This document shows positions 18,571 through 26,886 of a DNA stretch of 64,000 nucleotides, piece by piece; the first letter of the stretch is position 1; each line of letters starts with the position of its first letter. The stretch covers positions 1 to 64,000 of the forward strand of contig JANYLM010000049.1 in assembly GCA_025357835.1 (NCBI GenBank), read 5' to 3'. Both the position numbers and the translations under genes were made by a program. A model generated the notes under the pieces. It was not told the origin of the DNA. It made no database searches and saw only the letters and a list, made by a program, of their open reading frames with translations. This DNA is from Gammaproteobacteria bacterium. Its GTDB lineage: Bacteria > Pseudomonadota > Gammaproteobacteria > Steroidobacterales > Steroidobacteraceae.

Positions 18571-18587
18571 ATACCCTACCCCTGTAT
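18571..18587. promoter_or_regulatory. Candidate RcnR-type operator, copy 2
   Basis: ATACCCTACCCCTGTAT differs from the copy at 17816-17832 by one base in seventeen. It sits in AT-rich promoter-like DNA upstream of the minus-strand gene ending at 18156, and upstream of a decayed region on the plus strand. The shared sequence over 750 bp is unlikely by chance. Confidence 0.62.
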
Positions 18588-19694
18588 ATTAACAATAATA
18601 AAGAAATTGCCTAAAATGAATCAAACATCGGCTGGTCAATATTGCACGCCGGTTTACACCCAGCATCCTACTCGGCAGCTAAGCGCAACCAGTTAATCCC
18701 CAGGGGCATGGCTCGAGCGCTTGTGCACGGCCAATGGACTAAGGAACGCATCTCGACTGTTGCGAAGAAGTGCAAGATCGTGGGGAGTTTCGCAAGGGTT
18801 ATCCAAGTGCCTATACCATCGCAGCCTCTAAGGGATGGCTCAAAAATGTTTGCGGACACATGTATCCCTAGACCCCATCACTTTGGCCGAGTGCACGGAA
18901 GTGAATGACTGTACCGGGCCGACAATTCGATTCCAATTACTGGGTCAGCCACCGTTTGTCCGCGGTTTTAAGCCTCCCGATGGCAGCCCGCCGCGACAGT
19001 CAGCTTGGGCTTTAAGCCGTTGAAATAGAACATGGTGCATCGCCGCTAACGTACGTTCTGATCCGTTTCTTGAGCTGATGGCGAAGCGGGCTGTCAGCTT
19101 CCCACCCAATTGCGGACATTAACGATGAGTTGGATGCGTAGATCCGACCCTAAAGGGACTTCGCTGTAGCGCTGGATAAGGCGCGCGTTTCCATTTCAGC
19201 ACCGTGGTTTGCGCGACGCCGCCAATCGTCATCAGGGGCGATTCTTCCCATCACCAGCGTCGCGCCGAGGATCACCAATACGACCAATTTTTCTAGCATG
19301 AGCGCCAAGGATGGTGTGACGGATTTCGGTATTTCATTGAGCGCGGGGAAAACGCGCAGAAGCGCAAGTATGCATGCGGCCAAGAATGAGGACATACAGC
19401 AACGCGCTCCAGCCGGCGCGAATTCTCGAGTCGTTGATGAACATCTGTCTGATTATCGACCCTGTGCCTCCCGACTCTGCTGTGAACGTCGACGACCGCA
19501 TTTAGCGTCCCAAGCCACATGGCATCTGCCCTATCTTGCACAATTCGGGCAATAATCGACCACTTGAGCGTCCGACCCAGCCGACGCGAATGCCCGCCAT
19601 GAACACGTTACCGGCGGTGGACCGGCCGGCTGCCACCGGCCTCGACACATCATGCTAGGGGTGTCTGTGCGCAATTTTGGCATAAGGTAGATGG
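18588..19694. other. 1.1-kb decayed region
   Basis: No gene is convincing on either strand. A 26-residue peptide from ATG 18615 (MNQTSAGQYCTPVYTQHPTR and six more) follows operator copy 2 on the plus strand and may be the stub of a lost metal-responsive gene. A short hydrophobic peptide on the minus strand near 19297 (MLEKLVVLVILGATLVMGRI) has no context. The composition is less GC-rich than the flanks and stop codons are frequent. Confidence 0.4.
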
Positions 19695-20168
19695 ATGGCA
19701 CATATTAGTTGCCCAACGGCGCTGGTTAATGCGCCTCTTCATATCGTGTGGAAGCTTTTCACGGAGCCCGCCGGCTGGACAGAGTTCTTCGATATCCGCG
19801 TCATGCGTGTTGATCCGCCTGGTTCGGCGATCGTCGGTCAAAGAGTCTATGGCGAATCAGGTCCAGGGTTCATGCACTTCCGCGTGACGATTGACTACAC
19901 CGAGATCGACCAGACACGTGGAAAGATCGGGATGATCGTCAAGCTCCCATTGGGCATTACGGTCCGTGAAGACCTTAGCTGCAGTGCCGTTGGCTACAAC
20001 CAATGCCGAGTAAACTATAGATGCGACTTTGACTTACCAACAGGCGGGCGCGGGGCGATCGTACGATTGCTCCTGCGCCGAGAACTCAATTTCGGACCGG
20101 CAGACTCTCTGACGCGGCTCAAGCGCGCTGCTGAGCTGCAAGTCTGTGGCGTTAACCTTCTGCTTTAA
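19695..20168 (+). CDS. SRPBCC (START/Bet v1-like) domain protein
   Basis: The 157-residue protein opens with an SRPBCC signature (ISCPTALVNAPLHIVWKLFT then EPAGWTEFFD) and continues with alternating strands (IDYTEIDQTRGKIGMIVKLP) and a C-terminal helix, the layout of ligand-binding polyketide-cyclase-like proteins. The ligand and role are unknown. It is the only apparently intact gene between 18.6 and 21.9 kb. Confidence 0.72.
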   Translation: MAHISCPTALVNAPLHIVWKLFTEPAGWTEFFDIRVMRVDPPGSAIVGQRVYGESGPGFMHFRVTIDYTEIDQTRGKIGMIVKLPLGITVREDLSCSAVGYNQCRVNYRCDFDLPTGGRGAIVRLLLRRELNFGPADSLTRLKRAAELQVCGVNLLL

Positions 20169-20279
20169 CGGTTTCTTACATGACCGGTATCGGGCTCACA
20201 CTACTTCCGCTTCGGGCACATACCGCCTGTGCGTCTCAGGTCGAGACTGGCCTCGTCATCCACAAGACGGGAGTCCAGC

Positions 20280-20570
20280 ATGTATCAAGTCAATCAAACT
20301 GCGTCGCGATCAGGCCCAGGGAACAAGGAGAAACTTGTTGGTCAGAAGGCGCCGCTGAAGCTAAAGCACATATGGGCGATCCGAGTCCGGCTCGAATTGG
20401 CAGGCCGAGCGCGGGAACTGGCGCTGTTCAATCTGGCAATCGACAGTAAGTTACGGTCCTGCGACCTCCTGAAGCTGCGGGTGCGCGATGTATGCCACGG
20501 CGATCGGATCGCCCCGCGCGCCATCATTTTGCAGCAAAAGACAAACTCCAAGGCGGTCACAGCGCGGTAA
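20280..20570 (+). pseudogene. Truncated tyrosine-recombinase (integrase-like) gene
   Basis: The ATG at 20280, with GGAG ahead, starts MYQVNQTASRSG and continues KLVGQKAPLKLKHIWAIRVR, LELAGRARELALFNLAIDSK and LRSCDLLKLRVRDV. This is the N-terminal half of a widespread small tyrosine recombinase family of proteobacteria (LALFNLA.DSKLR.CDL). The frame ends at QQKTNSKAVTAR, well before the catalytic R..H-x-x-R..Y region, and the missing part is not found downstream. It is a remnant of an integrated element. Confidence 0.78.
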
Positions 20571-20640
20571 TTGCTTACTGGATACCTTGCTTGTGGCGTC
20601 CTTCTTGCGCGTCACACAGGCTTGCGCCAGCTGCGAGGGG

Positions 20641-21183
20641 CTAGCGATCAGCCATAGCCACCGCGTCGAATCCGTTGCGAGGTAAGCGTACCGAAAACGC
20701 AGTTGCAACTTCGGTGGATTCGGCGGAAATCGACCCCCCATGGGCGAGCGTTATTTCGCGACAAATATAGAGACCAAGACCAAGACCAAGACCTTCCTCT
20801 TCAGCCTCTCGATCTGAACCGCGTTTGAGGGGCTCAAACAACTGGGCGAGCACCGACGGCGAAATCATTTTCCCCTCATTCTCCACCCTGAATGAAATCT
20901 CGTCTTCAAGTCCGGACAACACCACTCGGATCGGTCGCGCCGGCGCCCCATAGCGAATCGCGTTTACAACTAGATTACCGACGACCTGTTGAAGTCGAAT
21001 TGAATCCCATCTGCCCCGCAAGTTGCCATGACGCTCAAGGGCAACATCCTGTGCGGGGTACGCTGCACGCACTTGTTGAAGCTGCTCTTCAAAAACGCAG
21101 CCGAGGTCAATTTCAGTCGGACGCACATTGATGCCCAGACCCAGTTGCGTACGATTAAACGCCGTCAGATCATCTCGCACCAA
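20641..21183 (-). pseudogene. Sensor histidine kinase, C-terminal ATPase fragment
   Basis: The minus strand encodes the end of the dimerisation helix (LTAFNRTQLGLG) and the HATPase domain: N-box VVGNLVVNAIRYG, a G-box in EGLGLGLGLYICREI, and HGGSISAEST. The phosphoacceptor histidine and all sensor domains are missing. A stop codon (21187-21189) sits directly upstream of the first usable codon, where the sequence changes to a dehydrogenase on the other strand. The fragment might fold but could not work as a complete kinase. Confidence 0.8.
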
Positions 21184-21203
21184 CGCTACAGCACAAACTT
21201 GCA

Positions 21204-21656
21204 GTGATCTACGGAGCCGGAGGTGCGATCGGAGGCGCTATTGCATGCGCCTTTGCGCGCGAGGGGGCCAAGGTTTTTCTCACCGGACGCCTGCGGGCAC
21301 CGGTCGAAGCGGTCGCTAGTGACATCGTTTCTGCCGGCAGATTCGCCAAAGCGGCGCAGGTCGACGCTGTCGACGAGCAGGCCGTGGACGAGCATCTACA
21401 GTCCGTGATCGATAAGGCGGGCCGCGTCGATATTTCGTTCAACGCCGTCGGGATTCCGGATGCGAAGGTTGTGGGTGTGCCTCTGATCGAGCTGGATGCT
21501 GAGCAGTTCCAAGGGTATCTCGGAAGCATGACCCACCCGCGACGGGTTATGACGCTCGCGGAGGTAGCGAACATGGCAGCGTTCATGGCTTCCGATAAGG
21601 CGAGTGGGATGACCGGAACTACCGTCAACCTGCCCATGGGTACCCTGAGCGACTAG
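21204..21656 (+). pseudogene. Short-chain dehydrogenase with 5' truncation and internal deletion
   Basis: The frame begins abruptly at VIYGAGGAIGGAIACAFARE, the NAD(P)-binding glycine motif that normally follows a few residues. It continues to DISFNAVGIPDAKVV (the NAG-equivalent), then jumps from ELDAEQFQGYL to RRVMTLAEVANMAAFMASDK and the C-terminal TGTTVNLPMG. About 90 residues with the catalytic Ser and Tyr-x3-Lys are absent. The 150 residues compare with about 250 in the family. The enzyme cannot be active. Confidence 0.8.
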
Positions 21657-21692
21657 CATCCTGGCCCTGAGCCGATCTTTAGCATTCATGAA

Positions 21693-21824
21693 ATGGAGAT
21701 CGCAGACACAACCGTTGTGGTGATCGGCGCCAATCGGGGCCGGTCGCGCAAACCGGATATCGTTTCGATGGAGGCGATATCGCTTTGGAACGTATCGCTC
21801 CTCTACCCGGACAGCCAGTGTTAA
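21693..21824 (+). pseudogene. N-terminal stub of another short-chain dehydrogenase
   Basis: From ATG 21693 the frame reads MEIADTTVVVIGANRG, the beta-strand and glycine turn that open SDR proteins, then degrades into unrelated residues and stops after 43 codons. It shows that this short interval has collected fragments of at least two dehydrogenase genes. Confidence 0.55.
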
Positions 21825-21992
21825 CGCATTGAGTGCGTGGCTTGGCGTGTGTATGCCCTTGGTGCTTCGTGAATTGGCATCGTATATCATGGTGCAAAAA
21901 AAACAGCGGCGAGACGAGCACGCTGCCGAGACAGTGGGGCATAGGGCTCGGATGCACGGCGATGCGCCATAAGGACTTGAAAAGGAAACTTC

Positions 21993-22445
21993 ATGAAACA
22001 TTGGCTTGGAGCAGCGGTGCCTGCCGGCCTTATCGCCGGCACCGTGGATATCGGCGCGGCAAGCATTATCAACTGGGTCGATCCGGGCCTCATTTTGCGT
22101 GTAATTGCGAGCGGTCTGCTCGGCCGCGCCGCTCGCCATGAGGGCCCTTGGGTACTGGTAGTAGGGCTGCTGTTGCAGTGGGCAATGTCGATTCTGATCG
22201 CCGCCGTGTTTTTAATTGCGGCTGCGAAATTGCCGGTATTGCTGCGCCGCTGGGGTCTCGCCGGAATCGCGTACGGCGTCGCGGTCTACGTGGTCATGAC
22301 TTACGTAGTGGTGCCGCTGTCTGCGGCAGGACTATCGTCGGAATTCGTTTTGTTGTCGATGGCGGAGAATTTGGCGGCCATGATCGTTTTCGGCTTGATC
22401 TTGAGCTACCTGACTCAGCGTGCCGCCCGGCGCAAGATTCTCTAA
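21993..22445 (+). CDS. Four-segment membrane protein of unknown function
   Basis: The 150-residue protein (AAAGGAAAC ribosome site) has about four hydrophobic segments, beginning PAGLIAGTVDIGAASIINWV and including VVGLLLQWAMSILIAAVFLI and AVYVVMTYVVVPLSAAG. The repeated pattern GxIAGTxDI..IASGLLG resembles uncharacterised YagU/DUF1440-like inner-membrane proteins. It has no enzymatic motif. It reads towards the secreted beta-helix gene 30 bases downstream and may share its transcript. Confidence 0.65.
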   Translation: MKHWLGAAVPAGLIAGTVDIGAASIINWVDPGLILRVIASGLLGRAARHEGPWVLVVGLLLQWAMSILIAAVFLIAAAKLPVLLRRWGLAGIAYGVAVYVVMTYVVVPLSAAGLSSEFVLLSMAENLAAMIVFGLILSYLTQRAARRKIL

Positions 22446-22475
22446 ATTGCAAACGGGCCCGCTAATTCGTAAACA

Positions 22476-24422
22476 GTGACAAAGCGCGTGCTTCCTAAGC
22501 CGCAAATTGCGTATAGTCAAGCCATGGCGGCGGCGTTCGCAGCAATCCGGTGCGCCCTGAGCAGTCAGAACGATCCAATACAAGTGGCTTACGCCCATGC
22601 AGCCCCGCTCCGTACGTTTCTTGCCGTTCTCGTAATTTTTCTCGTGAATGCTGCGCAATGCGCAGCGGCCACATCCCTCCCCGCCGAGCCCCTCGGTCAT
22701 CCACCGCGCTTCGGCGTCAATGTCTATATATTTAGTCCGCGCATGCCTCTCGACCAGATCCAGGCGACGGTGGACCGCATTGCTAAGCTCCAGGTCTCCA
22801 ATCAATTCGGCAGCGAGCGCTATGCATTGTTGTTCGAGCCGGGAACCTATGGGTCTCGTGATCGTCCCCTCAGCTTCCAGGTGGGCTATTACACCGCGGT
22901 CGCCGGCCTCGGCGCCTCGCCTACGGCTGTCGTTATTAATGGCACCGTGCAGGTTCGCAATCGGTGCTTCCGCGGCGCCTGCGTCGCTCTCGATAATTTC
23001 TGGCGGTCGCTGTCGAACTTGACGATCAACGTAACCGCCCGGGATGGGGGATGCTACGCCGGGCAAATTTGGGCGGTTTCACAAGCCGCGCCGATGCGCC
23101 GAGTTCGAGTCGCCGGAGGCGACGTTAGGCTCTCGGACTCCTGCACCGGGCCGTCATTTGCCAGCGGCGGTTTCATCGCTGACTCGGAATTTGACGGGAA
23201 TGTGCTCAATGGTACGCAGCAGCAGTTCATTGTCAGAAACAGCAAAATCAACGGGTGGAGCAACGGCAATTGGAACCAGGTGTTCTCGGGCGTTCTGGGT
23301 GCCCCTGCCCCATGCTTTCCAGCCGAGCCCGCATGCGGTCCGTTTACGACGCTAGCCTTGAGTGCGGTGACTCGCGAAGCGCCGTTCATCTACATGGACT
23401 CGCGAAACCAATACTCCGTCTTCGTGCCCTCGGTGCAGAGAAACGGCGTCGGCACGACTTGGGTTGGCCATCCGACGCCCGGTGGATCGATCTCCATCGC
23501 GAACTTCTATATCGCGACGCCTGGCGACAGCGCCGCCGCCATCAACACCGCACTCAGCGCAGGTAAGAACCTCCTCTTGACCCCCGGCATTTATCATCTC
23601 AACCAAAGCATCGATGTCCGCCGCGCCGATTCGGTGGTGCTTGGGCTCGGCTTCCCGACGCTCGTTCCGGTGAGCGGAATCACTCCGATGCGAGTCGTGG
23701 CATCCCGAGGCGTTTCTGTCTCGGGAATCATCTTTGACGCGGGCGAAGCCAATTCGGCGGAGTTGCTGAGGGTGGGCGAAAGCGGCGCGACGCCTGACGA
23801 CGACCCATTCGATCCGACAGCTTTGCACGACGTGTTTTTCCGGATCGGCGGCGCGCATGGGGGCAGAGCAACGGTCAGTCTTGTCGTCAACAGCAACAAT
23901 GTCATTCTCGACCACATTTGGGCATGGAGAGCCGACCACGGCCATGGCGTCGGCTGGACGCACAACGCTGCCGAGACAGGTGTCATCGTCAACGGCAACG
24001 ACGTCACTGCGTATGGTCTTTTCGTCGAGCACTACCAAAAGCATGAGGTCATCTGGAACGGTGATAACGGCACCATCATTTTCTTTCAAAATGAAATGCC
24101 GTACGACCCGCCAAGCCAAGCGGCTTGGAGCGAAGCCCCCGGCGTTGAAGGTTGGGCGGCATTGAAGGTCGCCGACTCCGTCAAGCGCTTTCGCGGCTTC
24201 GGCATGGGAAGCTACAGTTATTTCAACCGCGGTGTTGAAGTTTATGCGAGGAACGCTTTTAGTGTCCCTGACACGCTTGCATCCGCCAGTCTGAGAAATC
24301 TTTTTACCATTTTTTTGATTTCCGCCGCCTCCGGCGGAATTCGAAATGTGGTTAACAGCAAAGGCGGATCATCCACTAAAGTTAACGCGGATATCCCGGT
24401 GACGGTGGTGAGCTATCCTTAA
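22476..24422 (+). CDS. Secreted right-handed beta-helix (pectate-lyase-like) protein
   Basis: The 648-residue protein carries a signal peptide (TFLAVLVIFLVNAAQCAAA) and then two beta-helix halves. Phrases such as FGSERYALLFEPGTYGSRDR, NATxxFWRSLSNL-like text, WAVSQAAPMRRVRV, GKNLLLTPGIYHLNQSI, VVLGLGFPTL, AWRADHG and VFVEHYQ-like FVEHYQKHEVIWNGDNG mark a family common in Actinobacteria, often labelled adenylyl cyclase or F5/8-type without evidence. The fold suggests binding or cleavage of a polysaccharide. Starts at GTG 22476 or ATG 22524 are both possible. The 3' neighbour is convergent. Confidence 0.75.
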   Translation: MTKRVLPKPQIAYSQAMAAAFAAIRCALSSQNDPIQVAYAHAAPLRTFLAVLVIFLVNAAQCAAATSLPAEPLGHPPRFGVNVYIFSPRMPLDQIQATVDRIAKLQVSNQFGSERYALLFEPGTYGSRDRPLSFQVGYYTAVAGLGASPTAVVINGTVQVRNRCFRGACVALDNFWRSLSNLTINVTARDGGCYAGQIWAVSQAAPMRRVRVAGGDVRLSDSCTGPSFASGGFIADSEFDGNVLNGTQQQFIVRNSKINGWSNGNWNQVFSGVLGAPAPCFPAEPACGPFTTLALSAVTREAPFIYMDSRNQYSVFVPSVQRNGVGTTWVGHPTPGGSISIANFYIATPGDSAAAINTALSAGKNLLLTPGIYHLNQSIDVRRADSVVLGLGFPTLVPVSGITPMRVVASRGVSVSGIIFDAGEANSAELLRVGESGATPDDDPFDPTALHDVFFRIGGAHGGRATVSLVVNSNNVILDHIWAWRADHGHGVGWTHNAAETGVIVNGNDVTAYGLFVEHYQKHEVIWNGDNGTIIFFQNEMPYDPPSQAAWSEAPGVEGWAALKVADSVKRFRGFGMGSYSYFNRGVEVYARNAFSVPDTLASASLRNLFTIFLISAASGGIRNVVNSKGGSSTKVNADIPVTVVSYP

Positions 24423-24456
24423 GCAGGCTTACCGCTTAACCAAACCCCATTGCGCG

Positions 24457-26040
24457 CTAGATTTTCTGCAGCCCGAAGCGCCGCACTTTGGCCAGCAATT
24501 CACGGTTGGCGGGGAGCAATGCGTTCAAGTCCCTGGCCTGGCGCGCAGCCTCGTTCATTTTCTCCCGAGCCAGGAGCCTGTCGTGTCCGCTGAGCAGCGA
24601 TCGCGGTGTGTCGGTCTGAAAGCCCATGCCGTATAGGATGTATTGATAACTCGCGGCCGAGAAAACTTCCTCTCGATGAGAAAAATCTTCATGCCAGGGG
24701 CAGTGATGCGCCCAATATTCTAGATTATCCCGCAAGCTGTCTGGAATAGACTCCTTGCGCTGATTGTCGACCCAGAACGGAGAAACCGTGCGCTGAGTGA
24801 GCACATAGTGCAGCTTGAGGAAATCGACGATGCGCTCCCAACGGTAGCGAAACGTCTCGTTGAATAGCTGGGCCGCACGCTGCATGCCGTTGCGGCAGCC
24901 GGGAAGCAGATTGGCAATCGACTTCGCCGACAGCTCAATCATGACGATGGCTGAAGCTTCCAGTGGCTCCAGAAATCCGGCCGAAAGTCCCACCGCAACG
25001 CAATTGCGCCGCCAATACTCCTGCCTGTAGCCCGCATTGATATCGATCTTTCGAAAGCTCAGCGTCGGGGATAGATCGCCCTTCGCCGCGAGATAGCCTT
25101 GCAATTCTTGGAGCGCTGCATCGTCTGATATGTAGTTGCTCGAGAAAACATAACCGACACCGCATCGAGAGGTGAGCCCGATGTCCCACACCCAACCGGC
25201 GGACATTGCTGTGGACTTGGTTACCGACGCAATGGATGCCTCGTCCGACGCGTAGGGCACTTGCACGGCCCATGCCCGATCGATGAACAGGGTGTTCCGC
25301 TTCGCAAGAAACGGTACGCCGAAATGCTTGCCGATTAAGAGCGACGAAAAGCCGCTGCAATCGATGAACAGGTCCGCGCTGAAATGCTCCCCCGATTTCA
25401 TCGTCAGGTGGGAGATGTCGCCCGACTCATCGGAATGCACACTGACGATCTCATCGTACATGTGGCGTACGCCAAGCTTCTCGATGCAATGCTTCTGCAA
25501 GAACGGCGCGAATTTACCGGCATCGAGGTGATAGGCGTAGTTCGCCAGCCCGGCGAACTCGGGGGTTGTAATTTGCTTGGGCGCCAGTGAGTTCTCGCAC
25601 AGTTGTGTTTGAAAGCACAGGCTGGCTGCGAAACTCGAATTCCGCGAACTCTCCAACCAATAGGGAGCTAAATTGCGCTCTTCAAAGGAGATCGGCAACG
25701 TAAAGGGATGGAAGTAGTTATCCGCCTCGCCGCCATCCACCCATTTCGCAAACTGAGTGCCTTGTTTGAAAGAGGCGTCGCATTCGCGCAGAAAATCGGT
25801 TTCGCTGACGCCAATCTGTTGCAACGTCGAACGGATGGTCGGCCACGTGCCTTCGCCGACGCCGATGGGCGGTAAACCTCGAGATTCAACCAGCGTAATC
25901 GCTACACCTTCCTCGCCGCGATGCGGATATCGCGATGCGAGCACGCCTGCGGTGATCCAGCCCGCCGTGCCGCCGCCGACGATCATTATGTGCCGAATCG
26001 GCTGCGATTCAGCGCGGCGCGGCATCCCTTGCCCCGGCAC
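24457..26040 (-). CDS. FAD-dependent tryptophan-halogenase-family protein
   Basis: The protein starts with the flavin-binding GGGTAGW motif, contains the lysine (K92, in ASFKQGTQF) that aligns with the catalytic Lys of PrnA/RebH, and has the halogenase WxWxI signature as GWVWDIGL. Length (527) fits the family. In TonB-receptor loci of Xanthomonadales and Caulobacterales such genes are common without a known halogenated product, so the substrate is open. The start overlaps the end of the SapC gene by about 32 bases, or less if Met6 is used, and the two are surely co-transcribed. Confidence 0.87.
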   Translation of the reverse strand: MPGQGMPRRAESQPIRHIMIVGGGTAGWITAGVLASRYPHRGEEGVAITLVESRGLPPIGVGEGTWPTIRSTLQQIGVSETDFLRECDASFKQGTQFAKWVDGGEADNYFHPFTLPISFEERNLAPYWLESSRNSSFAASLCFQTQLCENSLAPKQITTPEFAGLANYAYHLDAGKFAPFLQKHCIEKLGVRHMYDEIVSVHSDESGDISHLTMKSGEHFSADLFIDCSGFSSLLIGKHFGVPFLAKRNTLFIDRAWAVQVPYASDEASIASVTKSTAMSAGWVWDIGLTSRCGVGYVFSSNYISDDAALQELQGYLAAKGDLSPTLSFRKIDINAGYRQEYWRRNCVAVGLSAGFLEPLEASAIVMIELSAKSIANLLPGCRNGMQRAAQLFNETFRYRWERIVDFLKLHYVLTQRTVSPFWVDNQRKESIPDSLRDNLEYWAHHCPWHEDFSHREEVFSAASYQYILYGMGFQTDTPRSLLSGHDRLLAREKMNEAARQARDLNALLPANRELLAKVRRFGLQKI

Positions 26041-26782
26041 TGTGCCTGGGCGTTACGCCCGCGAGCCGCCGATTCTTGCGGGCGACGAGCCCGGCGACGT
26101 GAGCAAGGGACGCCATTTGAAAATACATCCACTCGAGATACCCGATATCGCGCAGCTCCTTCAAAGTCTCCGCCGGCAGCGCTTTGAGGGCGGCGGCCGC
26201 AATCCAGTATAGGCCCTGAAACTTGGTCTCACTGGTGTCGACGAATTCGATATCGATGCGCACGGGCTCGAGCAGATTAAGCTCTGCCAATCTGCCCGTA
26301 AAGGCGTAGGCCTCGCTGGAGCCGGTGACCAGCGCCTGCATGATTGAACTGATGTCTTGCAGGAACGGGGTGGGCTGGCCGTCGTCCTTGAACAAAGCTT
26401 CCCCCTCCTGCGTCTGCACATGCGGACTGCTCAAATCGAGCGCCAAATCGAGGGAGGACTGCGCAGCCGCAGCGGCATCGCCGCGTCGCGGAATCAGCGC
26501 GAAGGGCTGACGCTGAATCTGCAGCGGCACATACGCGGCATCCCAGCCGTCCTGCGCCAGGTAGAGATTCTCGCCGCCGGCGAAGCCTAAGAGCGCCACC
26601 GGCTCGAACCGTCCGCTCTCCGCACTCTTGGCGAAGAATATCGGGTACTGCGCCAGGAGCCTGGGGAATTCGCGCGGAATCACACTGACGACGTTGACGT
26701 TGGCATGCTCGCTACGCACGCGCGCCACTGCCACTCGCAGCGCGCGATGTGTTTGACTGTTCAGGGCCACCAAATTTGTCAC
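26009..26782 (-). CDS. SapC-family protein
   Basis: The 257-residue protein has the SapC (PF07277) pattern: VVSVIPREFPRLLAQYPIFF near the N-terminus, FALLGF-like VALLGFAGGENLYL, and PVRIDIEFVDTSETKFQGLY near the end. SapC was first named in an S-layer locus; in this group it is a regular partner of TonB receptors and halogenase-like genes, possibly in peptide or saccharide modification. The function is not established. The ATG lies 104 bases from the divergent cupin-like gene. Confidence 0.88.
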   Translation of the reverse strand: MTNLVALNSQTHRALRVAVARVRSEHANVNVVSVIPREFPRLLAQYPIFFAKSAESGRFEPVALLGFAGGENLYLAQDGWDAAYVPLQIQRQPFALIPRRGDAAAAAQSSLDLALDLSSPHVQTQEGEALFKDDGQPTPFLQDISSIMQALVTGSSEAYAFTGRLAELNLLEPVRIDIEFVDTSETKFQGLYWIAAAALKALPAETLKELRDIGYLEWMYFQMASLAHVAGLVARKNRRLAGVTPRHSAGARDAAPR

Positions 26783-26847
26783 GTCTGTCTCCTTAAAACT
26801 CTGTCGCCGGCCCTTCGCCCGCTTAGGCTAGCCGCAGGCCGCCGCGC

Positions 26848-26873
26848 TATAATCACCGGTATGATACCTGTGA
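26848..26873 (+). promoter_or_regulatory. TATAAT box overlapping a palindromic operator
   Basis: A consensus TATAAT (26848-26853) points towards the cupin-like gene. It merges with a near-perfect inverted repeat, TCACCGGTAT (26853-26862) and ATACCTGTGA (26864-26873), with nine of ten positions paired. A repressor bound here would cover the transcription start. The ACCGGT core is also the core of the LacI-type sites near 31.0 kb, but the arms differ. Confidence 0.6.
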
Positions 26874-26886
26874 GTAGATCTTGACG

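Noticed and set aside
23352-24119. Long minus-strand frame inside the beta-helix gene
   Set aside because: Antisense to an intact recognised protein; rich in Arg/Asp as expected for a shadow frame.
22476-24422. Naming the beta-helix protein an adenylyl cyclase
   Set aside because: No nucleotide-cyclase motif is present; the label comes from old automatic annotation of relatives.
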